From positions 1 through 64,000 of IMG/VR virus record IMGVR_UViG_3300025141_000042: a stretch of 64,000 bases of DNA; one strand, given 5' to 3'. The translations under genes were made by a program, and so were the position numbers. The notes beneath the pieces were generated by a model. It saw only the letters and a program-made list of their open reading frames with translations. It ran no database searches and was not told the origin of the DNA. Shown here piece after piece: positions 23,551 to 30,809 of the stretch (positions are counted from its first letter, which is position 1; each line of letters opens with the position of its first letter). The DNA comes from a virus.

Positions 23551-23807
23551 TATTTTTTACCTTTCAGGTCTTTCATTAAACCACCATTGGCAATGTATGT
23601 ATCTAACCGTTCCCATGGTTGATCTGCCTGGGGATATGCAGCAGCATAATCTGCATCGTCGATACGACGGAATTGCTCTGCTGCTGCCGCTTCAAGCAAT
23701 TTGCTTAGGGTGATGTCGTCGAGTTGACTTATGTACCGGGTAACATCGGCAGCAGCAAACTTAAGCACCCATGGTCTCTTCAGGGTATTGGCATCTATTT
23801 CTCGCAT
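23550..23807 (-). CDS. Small helical protein, paralogue of the 24106 product
   Basis: The 85-residue product contains KFAAADVTRYISQLDDITLS and AAYPQADQPWERLDTYI. It aligns by eye with the 24106-24339 protein (AARDVTRFAEHLSDEVL...AAVAAEL), two genes away, suggesting duplication within this operon. Confidence 0.6.
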   Translation of the reverse strand: MREIDANTLKRPWVLKFAAADVTRYISQLDDITLSKLLEAAAAEQFRRIDDADYAAAYPQADQPWERLDTYIANGGLMKDLKGKK

Positions 23808-24106
23808 TATTGATCTCCTCGTCGTTGGTTGGTTAAAGATTGGTCGCTCTCAGGATATCTGGTACGGGTGCGACTGGCAGCAGCGGCAGGATACTCCTTG
23901 CGAAGTTGGTTAAGATCGCCGCAGATCTGGTTATCTTTGATCATGATATCTGCTACATGGGTGTATTCTAAGCGCAAATGCTTGATCATGTCCATGTCCA
24001 CTAATGCCTGAAAAAGGTCAATAGTATCGCCGGCTTCCATATGGCCATGCTCATATGCGTCTAGGTATCTGCCGAGGTTGCCGAGATTGATATTGATGAT
24101 GTCCAT
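23807..24106 (-). CDS. Small helical protein
   Basis: The 99-residue product MDIININLGNLGRYLDAYEH has a long helix around HIKHLRLEY and a C-terminal QLRKEYPAAAASRTRTRYPE. It lies between the two paralogues 23550 and 24106 with 1-nt overlaps at both ends. Function unknown. Confidence 0.58.
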   Translation of the reverse strand: MDIININLGNLGRYLDAYEHGHMEAGDTIDLFQALVDMDMIKHLRLEYTHVADIMIKDNQICGDLNQLRKEYPAAAASRTRTRYPESDQSLTNQRRGDQ

Positions 24107-24339
24107 TATAGATCTCCTCGGAATGCAGCAAGCACCTCGCTGTGTTGTGCCTCGACATCATAGTCCTCGTCGTCGGAGTGAAGGGGAGCATAGCATGCTT
24201 CACGGTCGTCCAACTCTGCCGCGACGGCAGTATACAAATCGCGAAGAACCTCGTCGCTGAGGTGCTCGGCAAAGCGGGTCACGTCGCGGGCGGCAATGTG
24301 GAGCATGCTTAGTTGGGTGCTGGTGAGGTTCTTGGCCAT
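24106..24339 (-). CDS. Small helical protein, first gene of the small-gene operon
   Basis: The start MAKNLTSTQLSMLHIAARDV (24339) follows AAAGGA. The 77-residue product is a paralogue of 23550 by the AARDVTRF...LSDEVLRDL helices. It is the first gene after the promoter at 24379-24407, so the run of small genes down to about 17.3 kb may be one early operon. Confidence 0.62.
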   Translation of the reverse strand: MAKNLTSTQLSMLHIAARDVTRFAEHLSDEVLRDLYTAVAAELDDREACYAPLHSDDEDYDVEAQHSEVLAAFRGDL

Positions 24340-24378
24340 TGTGATCTGTCCTTTCAAAAGTGATCTCTCTATACCATC

Positions 24379-24407
24379 ACCTTATCAGAGTGATCTCCAT
24401 CCGTCAA
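24379..24407 (-). promoter_or_regulatory. Sigma70-like promoter of the small-gene operon
   Basis: The minus strand has TTGACG (24402-24407), a 17-bp spacer containing AGATCA, and TAAGGT (24379-24384) preceded by an extended -10 TGA. Transcription would start near 24372 and enter the 24106-24339 gene. Confidence 0.6.
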
Positions 24408-24437
24408 GCATATAATGGAGCAAAATGCACTTTTTTG

Positions 24438-24453
24438 TGTGATCCACATCACA
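24438..24453. promoter_or_regulatory. CRP/FNR-family operator candidate
   Basis: TGTGATCCACATCACA is a perfect match to TGTGA-N6-TCACA, the CRP consensus. Its centre lies about 73 bp upstream of the predicted start of the minus-strand promoter, a position used by class I activators. Confidence 0.5.
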
Positions 24454-24512
24454 CTTTACGAAGGTGGTATAAGTGTGCGGAAATACAGGGGAAAAATAAG
24501 TGCTTAAAATGC

Positions 24513-24542
24513 TTGACTTTTTTTGTTAGGGTGTGCTAGATA
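24513..24542 (+). promoter_or_regulatory. Plus-strand promoter candidate
   Basis: TTGACT (24513-24518), an 18-bp spacer and TAGATA (24537-24542) point away from the small-gene operon toward the phosphomannomutase gene, in antisense. No plus ORF follows, so any transcript would be non-coding. Confidence 0.3.
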
Positions 24543-24731
24543 CTCCACCACTATTGCCTATCTTGCTACTCCCTTCCTAGAGTCTCACGTGTGCAATTGT
24601 GCTTTATTATTAATAACTTATATAATACACTAAACCATGAACACTTCCAGGTACTTAGGAAAGTGCTTATAGTGGGCATATTTTGGGTGCATTTAATGGT
24701 TCTTGCTTGCTAGAATATGCGGGAATATGTC

Positions 24732-25466
24732 TTAAAATATACCATTGGAAAGCAGTGCGTAAGTCTCTCTCTTCTCTCTTATCTGATACACTGTACCATT
24801 GCCTTGCTCTACCACATATGCTAGTCGATGGTCATTGCCACCGGGCAAGCATTTATCCCCAAAGAATATAACTTGCTCTGGGTTAACTTGCTTGTGTTCT
24901 ATTAGGTATCTCAGTACCTGACTCTTATCCTTGCCTCTCATACTAACATCAATGCTTATCTCTCCGCCTACTGAGAATTCATATTTCTCTCTATACTTCT
25001 CATTCATTCTCTCAGCAAACTCTTTTCTCTCATTACTATAATAATCATACTGGCCATACTCATGTCTCTTCTCTACTGGGATATCTCTTCCACATACAGA
25101 CACATTAATCATTCCTACTCTCTTCTCTATATGATTACCATACCTAACCTTAAACCTACTACCATTAATGAACTGTTCACAATCACTTAGGAGTTCTTCA
25201 TCTACTGGGAATTCATTAATATATTTTATATCTTCTTTACCCTCGACATAATAATTCCCCAGGCAATAGAACTTGCCGGCAAACTTATCCAGAATGCTAT
25301 CCGTTAACTGTTCTTTAATTTTGTCTTTATCCGACCCTGTTACGATGTAGCAATTTCCTTGGACGTGTGGTTGGTTTAACCACTTGGTTAGCACAACTCG
25401 GTCCTCATCAGTAATAGGTTTTCTTGGTTCTGTTAGCGTACCATCTACATCAAACAAGTATATCAT
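24732..25466 (-). CDS. Eukaryote-type phosphomannomutase-like HAD phosphatase
   Basis: In this 244-residue protein FDVDGT at 5-10 is HAD motif I (Asp6 nucleophile, Asp8). KRVGMINVSVCGRD, EFSVGGEISIDV (163-174) and FFGDKCLPGGNDH (201-213) follow the order and wording of the eukaryotic PMM1/PMM2 family, as does FYCLGNYYVEG. Known members interconvert mannose-6-P and mannose-1-P for GDP-mannose. The length (244) matches that family. In a phage it might supply sugar nucleotides for DNA or surface glycosylation, or act as a sugar phosphatase. No other sugar genes are in view. Confidence 0.75.
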   Translation of the reverse strand: MIYLFDVDGTLTEPRKPITDEDRVVLTKWLNQPHVQGNCYIVTGSDKDKIKEQLTDSILDKFAGKFYCLGNYYVEGKEDIKYINEFPVDEELLSDCEQFINGSRFKVRYGNHIEKRVGMINVSVCGRDIPVEKRHEYGQYDYYSNERKEFAERMNEKYREKYEFSVGGEISIDVSMRGKDKSQVLRYLIEHKQVNPEQVIFFGDKCLPGGNDHRLAYVVEQGNGTVYQIREKRETYALLSNGIF

Positions 25467-25620
25467 AATACTTTATGCCTCTCGCTCTCTCACGTGACAT
25501 GTGTGCTAGCATACAGCAAGGTAGGGCACCAGACACTGCATTCCATATGCTATTGGTTCTCAGGGGCAATCCTGCAATTAAAGTGTGGTTGGTTGGTTAA
25601 GTGGGTTAAGTGGGTTAAGT

Positions 25621-25645
25621 GGCTAGCGGAAAAAATCGGCGCGAA
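25621..25645 (-). repeat. Truncated terminator-type repeat, copy 1
   Basis: GGCTAGCGGAAAAAATCGGC then GCGAA matches 27885-27909 at 24 of 25 positions. Here only one arm of the hairpin is present, 8 nt beyond the stop of the ParB-like gene at 25653, so it looks like a decayed terminator. Tandem GGGTTAAGT units lie just before it. Confidence 0.5.
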
Positions 25646-25652
25646 TAATCTA

Positions 25653-26051
25653 TCACTGTTGTGTTACTATCACTGGTACCTCTGCCATTCCCATCTTCTG
25701 TGCTGCCAAGAAGCGATGGTGGCCATCCAATATATGAAAGAATGGTTCCGGCATGCCCGTCTTAGATGTTCCCTCATACTCTTCGTCGCCCTGTAATCTA
25801 GCAGTAACAACGGGTTTCTGTTGGCATACTTGTATAGGTTCAAAATGTCCGCTCTCGATTGCTTTAACCTTTGCCTGTATCCTGCTTTCACATTCAGCAC
25901 TCGGGCAATCATGCTCCTTGCCGTGACCCAACTCTTCAGTTGGGAGAATTTGCTGGATAGAGACATATGCAATATTCTCTTTTAAATATCCCCACGATTC
26001 CATTAATCGCTTGTTGATCATTTTGTTTCTTTTGTTGAAATGATTTTTCAC
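25653..26051 (-). CDS. ParB/Srx-fold protein with RLMESWGY cassette
   Basis: The GTG start at 26051 gives MKNHFNKRNKMINKRLMESW, the second tag type; KRLME|S fits an LxE site. The 132-residue protein then has SIQQILPTEEL and ends with ILDGHHRFLAAQKMG (DGHHR 109-113), the ParB/Srx nucleotide-binding signature. It is the third protein here combining a packaging-like tag with this fold. Biochemical function unknown. Confidence 0.7.
   Translation of the reverse strand: MKNHFNKRNKMINKRLMESWGYLKENIAYVSIQQILPTEELGHGKEHDCPSAECESRIQAKVKAIESGHFEPIQVCQQKPVVTARLQGDEEYEGTSKTGMPEPFFHILDGHHRFLAAQKMGMAEVPVIVTQQ
25987..26051 (-). repeat. RLMESWGY cassette DNA repeat, copy 1
   Basis: A 65-bp segment encoding the N-terminal cassette of the 25653-26051 gene recurs at 26373-26437 and 27399-27464, with a truncated copy at 26443-26467. 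Similarity drops sharply after the Tyr codon. Confidence 0.7.
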
Positions 26052-26054
26052 AGA

Positions 26055-26462
26055 TTATCCCTGCTCCAAACCCAAATATTTTCTGATCCCGTTTCTAATA
26101 TTTTCTACTTGCTCACCGATATCAAAACCTGCACCGAGTGCTTTAAAGTTACTGCTGTTTGTTTTCATTATTTTTTTAACAAAGGCATCTTCGTTGTTGG
26201 TCATATTGTCCCTCCAAGTTTTCAATTTCTTGGGAGTTGGTTTTTCCCACACAACGAGCTCTTCCAACTCCTCTGCCATGTTTTCGGCGGTCCATGGGTG
26301 TGTAATGTTGGGTTCTGGTGGGAAATCCAAATCCGGAATTTGCTCCTGCTCTTCGGTAAGTTTAGTGTTTCCGTATCCCCACGATTCCATTAGTCGCTTG
26401 TTGATGCTTTCGTTTCTTTCGTTGAAGTGTTTTTTCAAAAGAATATCCCCCCACGATTCCAT
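26055..26462 (-). CDS. Hypothetical protein with two RLMESWG tags in tandem
   Basis: The ATG at 26462 gives MESWGDILLKKHFNERNESI, then NKRLMESWGYGNTK. A TTG at 26438 would instead give MKKHFNERN, matching the relatives. The upstream copy of the tag looks like a remnant of recombination. The remaining 100 residues (EEQEQIPDLDFPPEPNITHP...) are acidic and helical with no recognised domain. Confidence 0.6.
   Translation of the reverse strand: MESWGDILLKKHFNERNESINKRLMESWGYGNTKLTEEQEQIPDLDFPPEPNITHPWTAENMAEELEELVVWEKPTPKKLKTWRDNMTNNEDAFVKKIMKTNSSNFKALGAGFDIGEQVENIRNGIRKYLGLEQG
26373..26437 (-). repeat. RLMESWGY cassette DNA repeat, copy 2
   Basis: Close relative of 25987-26051, encoding KKHFNERNESINKRLMESWG. 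A truncated third copy (25 bp, 26443-26467) lies directly upstream. Confidence 0.7.
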
Positions 26463-26495
26463 TAATCTCGCCTCGCTTATACTGTGTTCTTGTCA

Positions 26496-27464
26496 TTATT
26501 GGTTGCTGTATATCTCATCGTCATCGGTGTGTTCGGATTCAAGACTGTCTAGAAATTCCCCGATGGAAGCATGATTTTCCCGTTCTTTGTGGAAAGTGCT
26601 CCAATCTTCGTAACCGGCGTTTTTGACATCGTCGGCAAATCCCTTTAGGTCTTTCAGCTGATCAGCCCTGCCCTTTCCGGTGATAGCAAGGTTCTTCCAA
26701 TACTCCTCTTGTTCGGGAGTTCTCCCGCGGCTCAGATATTTCAGATATTTCTTTTCCAGGTGTTTGGCCACAGCGTCGGAAGGGTGCTTCTCAGTATTTC
26801 CTTCTTCAAACCTATAATTGTAAAGTGGATCCTCGTCAGGGTTTCTATTTTGGCCGTAGAATTCTTCTGCTGCTTTGTCGATTTTATCATTTTCTAGTTT
26901 ATCAAGATATGCTTCATATTCCGCCTTGCGCTGGTCTTTGTCGCGCCATGTTTGATATGCGCTTTCACCTGCCTGATGGTCATCACCCCTCGCAGGTGGT
27001 GCGTTGTCCCGCGCCCAGGTATCAAAAGATGGGGCATTCTCACTGATTAACCCTTCAAGCGTCTCAGGAGCAGCAGTCGAAGACTTCTCGGAGTTGGGGG
27101 ATAGGCCCCGCGTTGCGCCGAAGTATTCCTCTACTGCTTCTTCTTTCGCAGATTGGAACCGATTGTACAGATCCTTCGATCCACCACTGGCCGTAGATGG
27201 TTTCAGCAGTTTATTTAAGAGGACCTCCGCATCAGCTTGGGTACCTGGTTCACCGTCTTCTAAAACTTTCACCATTCCGGCCACAACGGCGGCCGCATCA
27301 GTTTTAACGACATCGCCTGCGTCTGTTTTTCGATTATCATCACGATAATAACCATTATATCCCACTTTATAAGAATCTTCCGGAGTGAGGGGCCTCGTAT
27401 ATCCCCACGATTCCATTAGTCGCTTGTTAAGGTCTTTGCTTCTTTTGCTAAGATGTTTTTTCAT
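26496..27464 (-). CDS. Large tagged hypothetical protein
   Basis: This 322-residue protein starts MKKHLSKRSKDLNKRLMESW, followed by GYTRPLTPEDSYKVGYNGYY. AGGAGGG precedes the ATG. The body is polar, Asp/Lys/Glu-rich and helical (RDKDQRKAEYEAYLDKLEND), and ends SEHTDDDEIYSNQ. It resembles internal virion proteins in composition. A late-type octamer lies 46 nt upstream. Confidence 0.62.
   Translation of the reverse strand: MKKHLSKRSKDLNKRLMESWGYTRPLTPEDSYKVGYNGYYRDDNRKTDAGDVVKTDAAAVVAGMVKVLEDGEPGTQADAEVLLNKLLKPSTASGGSKDLYNRFQSAKEEAVEEYFGATRGLSPNSEKSSTAAPETLEGLISENAPSFDTWARDNAPPARGDDHQAGESAYQTWRDKDQRKAEYEAYLDKLENDKIDKAAEEFYGQNRNPDEDPLYNYRFEEGNTEKHPSDAVAKHLEKKYLKYLSRGRTPEQEEYWKNLAITGKGRADQLKDLKGFADDVKNAGYEDWSTFHKERENHASIGEFLDSLESEHTDDDEIYSNQ
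27399..27464 (-). repeat. RLMESWGY cassette DNA repeat, copy 4
   Basis: The farthest copy of the cassette, at the start of the 26496-27464 gene. The last 30 bp (ATCCCCACGATTCCATTAGT and following) are nearly identical to the other copies. Confidence 0.7.
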
Positions 27465-27510
27465 TACGGTAATCCCTCCTAGGATTCTTTCAAAGTTTTG
27501 TTCTCGGTAT

Positions 27511-27518
27511 ATAAATAG
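27511..27518 (-). promoter_or_regulatory. Late-promoter-like octamer CTATTTAT
   Basis: The octamer sits 46 nt upstream of the ATG at 27464, in the gap before the next gene, as part of ACTATTTATATACC. Confidence 0.45.
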
Positions 27519-27554
27519 TATGCAGATACCCTTTTAGTCCCCGGATTTCATCAA

Positions 27555-27770
27555 TTATTGGTTCTCAGGCAATCCTACAACCAGTTCTAAGTTTGTCTTC
27601 CAGTTCCAGTCATCAATATACGGTGGGTCATCTACGTGTCCTCCAACCCACAATACTTTAACCATCCTTGTCTCTTCGGCAATAACCAGACCTACCCCAA
27701 AGTCAGCATTTGGGTCTTCTGTGCACTTCACTAAGTCGCCGACGTTCATGCTCAACTGTTCTTCTCGCAT
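27555..27770 (-). CDS. Small SH3/KOW-like protein
   Basis: The 71-residue product reads MREEQLSMNVGDLVKCTEDP and has FGVGLVIAEETRMVKVLWVG and NLELVVGLPE. VGDLVK...GLVI...VKVLW is a textbook member of the small family. It stands alone between the tagged genes and the terminator at 27892-27923. Confidence 0.65.
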   Translation of the reverse strand: MREEQLSMNVGDLVKCTEDPNADFGVGLVIAEETRMVKVLWVGGHVDDPPYIDDWNWKTNLELVVGLPENQ

Positions 27771-27884
27771 ATATTATATCCTATATCCTTTTTTTACCCC
27801 TCGGAATGTTCCAGAGGTATTGAAGCAGCGATAAGCAATTAAGTGCTAGTGTTAAGTGTTGGTGCTAAATGTTAGGTGTTAGGT

Positions 27885-27909
27885 GGCTAGTGGAAAAAAT
27901 CGGCGCGAA
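27885..27909 (-). repeat. Terminator-type repeat, copy 2
   Basis: Full-length partner of 25621-25645; here the second hairpin arm (CGCGCCGAT) follows, forming a complete terminator. Confidence 0.55.
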
Positions 27910-27923
27910 AAAAACGCGCCGAT
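27892..27923 (-). terminator. Rho-independent terminator
   Basis: On the minus strand ATCGGCGCG-TTTTTTT-CGCGCCGAT (27899-27923) is a perfect 9-bp stem followed by TTTTTTCC. It lies 20 nt beyond the stop of the ParB-like gene at 27943. Confidence 0.8.
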
Positions 27924-27942
27924 CTCGCATAACCCTATGCTC

Positions 27943-29229
27943 CTATACGCTTTCCCTTTTCTCTTCATTTCTTTGGGTTAACTCTTTGTAGCACCTTTTA
28001 ACATAATCAACATCTTTCAGGTTTCCATAAGTCATAACCATGTCCTCGCGGTACATACCTTCCTTAATTTGGGGTATGTACTTAACAACTATTTGCATTT
28101 CTTTGCCGGCCGGTAATCCATGTGACCAAATATACTTATTCTGTTCCTGTAAAAAGTCATCAACACTAACCCTAGACTTAAAGAACAATTCTGTACTAGG
28201 AGAACCGTGGGTGGTCGTGATGACCTCCAATTTTTTCGGTGACTTTCCTCCATGATCTTTTCTGTAATCTCTCACTTTCGCGCTGATGTCCCCCGATAAT
28301 TTAGGTAAGAAACCGCCCACGTCTGCCTTCAGTAAAAATCTTTGAAAGATTGTTTCACCAATATTTCCTTCTTTTGTCTCATGCTCGGCGGCGAGGGCCA
28401 TCCATAGGGCGCGAGAATCTTTGTCAAGAGATGCAATTTTATGTATCTCTTCCGACATGTAGGAATTGAGCGCTTTTTTGGCGCCACGTTCTGCTTTAAG
28501 GCGACTACCAATATTCCATCTGTAAGCTCTGTCTTCCAAGTCTTTTAGAATCACCGACTTTAGATTTTTAATCGAAGATTTGAGTTCTTGTCGTTCTTTT
28601 TTCGATAAACCCTCTGCTTTCTTGAGCGCCAGTTCAGCAGTTGCTATTTTTTGTCGCTCTTCTCTCATATATGAGGGGCAGAGCAAAGTCTTCTTCAGTG
28701 AAAGTTTAATTGTGTGAGGGGTACTCGCCTCTCCATTGTCAGCATGAGAGTTGTCTATCATCTTATCGTCAATCTGATCGCACTGAGGCATTGAACCCGA
28801 TTCATCGTCGATATCTCCGATAATGAACTTAAATTGAGCTCTTCGGCCGGCCGCAAGGCGAGTATGACCTTTCTTTCCAGTAAAGGAAAGATCGTGAACT
28901 TCACTATCTAAACGAGTTGAGACGGTGATAGGTTTTCTAATTCCCTTAATGCCTGTTTCGGGGTGACCTTCGGTTGCCTGAATGTAATAGCGTTCAACGA
29001 CTTCCTCTGGAGTTCCTTCCCCTCGCGGTTGGTTATCGTTTGGATCTGGGGTTTCCTTGTCGTAACAGAAAATGTCATTGATATCCAGTACCACCAAACC
29101 CTCTGCGTTCAAGTCAACACCTTGAAAAGCGGGGTGCTCTGCGGTTGCTGCTGCAATTCGCTCTGGTGTATTCAGGATCTCTGCAATCGCTAGCGTTGAG
29201 TTTTTTTGATTTAATAAAGTAAGTCCCAT
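27943..29229 (-). CDS. Large ParB-like protein in a single-gene unit
   Basis: In this 428-residue protein VLDINDIF (48-55), IRKPITVSTRL (97-107) and GKKGHTRLAAGRRAQ (118-132; GHTR 121-124) match the ParB N-terminal domain, with GHTR in the place of the usual GxRR/GHHR. A helical linker (ALKKAEGLSKKERQELKSSI) and an unrecognised C-terminal domain of 200 residues follow. It has its own promoter (29270-29298) and terminator, so it is expressed separately. It may be a DNA-binding or CTP-dependent protein, but not a standard partition ParB. Confidence 0.65.
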   Translation of the reverse strand: MGLTLLNQKNSTLAIAEILNTPERIAAATAEHPAFQGVDLNAEGLVVLDINDIFCYDKETPDPNDNQPRGEGTPEEVVERYYIQATEGHPETGIKGIRKPITVSTRLDSEVHDLSFTGKKGHTRLAAGRRAQFKFIIGDIDDESGSMPQCDQIDDKMIDNSHADNGEASTPHTIKLSLKKTLLCPSYMREERQKIATAELALKKAEGLSKKERQELKSSIKNLKSVILKDLEDRAYRWNIGSRLKAERGAKKALNSYMSEEIHKIASLDKDSRALWMALAAEHETKEGNIGETIFQRFLLKADVGGFLPKLSGDISAKVRDYRKDHGGKSPKKLEVITTTHGSPSTELFFKSRVSVDDFLQEQNKYIWSHGLPAGKEMQIVVKYIPQIKEGMYREDMVMTYGNLKDVDYVKRCYKELTQRNEEKRESV

Positions 29230-29269
29230 AATTCCCTCCTTTTGGTTAAAGTGTTCTTCCTATATGATC

Positions 29270-29298
29270 ACTATAGCAGATCACTTTTGGTTTGTCAA
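29270..29298 (-). promoter_or_regulatory. Sigma70-like promoter of the large ParB-like gene
   Basis: TTGACA (29293-29298), a 17-bp spacer with TGATCT, and TATAGT (29270-29275), followed by another GATC. It lies 41 nt upstream of the ATG. Confidence 0.75.
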
Positions 29299-29309
29299 GT
29301 GTTTAATTG

Positions 29310-29346
29310 AAAAAAGTGCCACAGTAAGCATAACCTATTGTGGCAC
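29310..29346 (-). terminator. Rho-independent terminator
   Basis: On the minus strand GTGCCACA (29339-29346), a 15-nt loop and TGTGGCAC (29316-29323) are followed by TTTTTTC. It ends the unit holding tRNA-Gly and the nuclease-like gene. Confidence 0.75.
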
Positions 29347-29352
29347 AGGGAC

Positions 29353-30252
29353 TTACATAAATCTAAGCCAAACTGCTTTCCCGGTGCCTCCTGTTTTAGT
29401 TTGAATCTTGAAATTGTTATCATCATCAAGTTCTTTCTTGCAATAACCTGCAAAATCCAAATCATTGTCTGAAGTGGAAGAAAAGTGCTTAAACTCAAAA
29501 CGATCCGACTTTTTGGCGTCAAAGACCCCTAGGTGAGTAGCAGATTCTACATTATCTTTTCCATACTTCAAGTTTCCCCTGATTGCTTCGGCAATAACAT
29601 TGAGCATAAAATCCGGATAGTTGTCGCGAATGAACTTCAGTTTGGGAGACGGCACGTCAAGACCATACTTAGCTAAATTCAATACTTTCCTCGCGCCCTT
29701 CTGACTGTCTAGGAATTGCTCTAACTCATCTCCATAGAGTCTTGGCCATTTCTTCAATTTGCGCCCAATGCCGGCTGAACTCTTTATTGGTCCTACTCGA
29801 AATTTCGGATGAAGGTCTTCTTTGGGAATACCTGCTCCTTCCGGTTGGGACCAGACATCAAAGAGGTCATCTATGCTAGCAAGCAGTCCGAGGTTTTTAG
29901 AGCGCTCCGGACTCTGCTCAAAGACACTGTAAAAAAGTGCCTTGGTTTCTCCGTATTTCGATGATGTCGCTCGGCCTTTTACGTTCTTTAAACTAAGTCG
30001 GCACGGTTCATGATCCGGAGATTCAATCAAAACATCTGTCTTTGGATGATCCTTATAGGATGGTTCCTTTCCCCGTAGTTCCGACCACTCTCTGAGTGTT
30101 TCTTTTCTTCCTAGACCCCGTGCCTTGACGCGCTCGTCGGTGGGGTCAAACCCAATTATTTCACATACAGTTTTTCTGGTTTCGGAGTGCAACTTGTTAA
30201 ACTCCCCTGCAAAAAAACCCTCTTTCTTTTTAGAATCGTTGGTTTTTGCCAT
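29353..30252 (-). CDS. Putative PD-(D/E)xK nuclease-like protein
   Basis: In this 299-residue protein KTDVLIESPDHEPCRLSLKN (about residues 67-86) has the D-x(n)-S-x-K layout of restriction-endonuclease-like active sites, followed by KYGETKALFYSVFE. The C-terminus TKTGGTGKAVWLRF is typical of compact DNA-binding enzymes. It lies alone after a tRNA and is bounded by a promoter and a terminator. If it is an endonuclease, the C5 or Dam methyltransferases of this window could protect phage DNA. The catalytic Glu/Asp is not certain. Confidence 0.45.
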   Translation of the reverse strand: MAKTNDSKKKEGFFAGEFNKLHSETRKTVCEIIGFDPTDERVKARGLGRKETLREWSELRGKEPSYKDHPKTDVLIESPDHEPCRLSLKNVKGRATSSKYGETKALFYSVFEQSPERSKNLGLLASIDDLFDVWSQPEGAGIPKEDLHPKFRVGPIKSSAGIGRKLKKWPRLYGDELEQFLDSQKGARKVLNLAKYGLDVPSPKLKFIRDNYPDFMLNVIAEAIRGNLKYGKDNVESATHLGVFDAKKSDRFEFKHFSSTSDNDLDFAGYCKKELDDDNNFKIQTKTGGTGKAVWLRFM

Positions 30253-30345
30253 TTTATCACTTCTCTTTCTTGTTGTGGTACCGTGCTCGGTGCCGTTCTA
30301 AATCCTCACGTGTCATGTAAGGAAAGTTTCTCTTCTTTCTCGAAT

Positions 30346-30420
<75 letters not shown>

Positions 30421-30430
30421 GTCGTAGTAT

Positions 30431-30459
30431 ACGATAACAGATCATTTTTAACTTGTCAA
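30431..30459 (-). promoter_or_regulatory. Sigma70-like promoter of the tRNA unit
   Basis: TTGACA (30454-30459), a 17-bp spacer with TGATCT at the same position as at 29270-29298, and TATCGT (30431-30436), 10 bp before the tRNA 5' end. Confidence 0.75.
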
Positions 30460-30468
30460 GTATATATT

Positions 30469-30750
30469 TCATGTTTTCTTCTTTTTCTTTCTTCTTGCCC
30501 TCGGATAGAATCCCCTTAACCACCTGCTTATGTCGAAGAGGAGGTAGTCATCGTGGTGAAAGTGCTCGCCGTTTGGCATGATTACAATATATTCCTCTCC
30601 TGCTCCGTACCATCTCTCAAGCGGTTGGGCAGTCTCTTCGTGCACCAGCGCATAGTTCAGCGAGTCGAGGCTCACACTGTTCCCGTAGCGACTGCATAGG
30701 GCAGTATACTTCTCTACCTGCTTCCAGGTTAACATCAATTGCTCTGCCAT
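30469..30750 (-). CDS. Small hypothetical protein with basic tail
   Basis: The start MAEQLMLTWKQVEKYTALC (30750) follows AAGGGAG. The 93-residue product has IVIMPNGEHFHHDDYLLFDI and ends in RARRKKKKKT. Partial resemblance to the SH3/KOW-like proteins in the middle. Possible nucleic-acid binding through the tail is inference. Confidence 0.58.
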   Translation of the reverse strand: MAEQLMLTWKQVEKYTALCSRYGNSVSLDSLNYALVHEETAQPLERWYGAGEEYIVIMPNGEHFHHDDYLLFDISRWLRGFYPRARRKKKKKT

Positions 30751-30809
30751 ACTCACACTCCCTTGTGGAAAAAATGGCGCGATCACGCGGTTATCTATCT
30801 GTCTATATC

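Larger units (their letters stand above)
24340..24731. other. 390-bp regulatory intergenic region
   Basis: No convincing ORF is present. The stretch holds the minus-strand promoter of the small-gene operon, a CRP-like palindrome, a plus-strand TTGACT-18-TAGATA promoter candidate, and repeated AAGTGCTT words. It is the longest gene-free segment in the window. Confidence 0.6.

Noticed and set aside
24513-24731. A plus-strand non-coding RNA
   Set aside because: A promoter pattern alone exists; no terminator or conserved fold is visible, so only the promoter candidate is listed.
25590-25625. CRISPR-like array of GGGTTAAGT repeats
   Set aside because: Units are about 9 bp in direct tandem without spacers; a simple sequence repeat.
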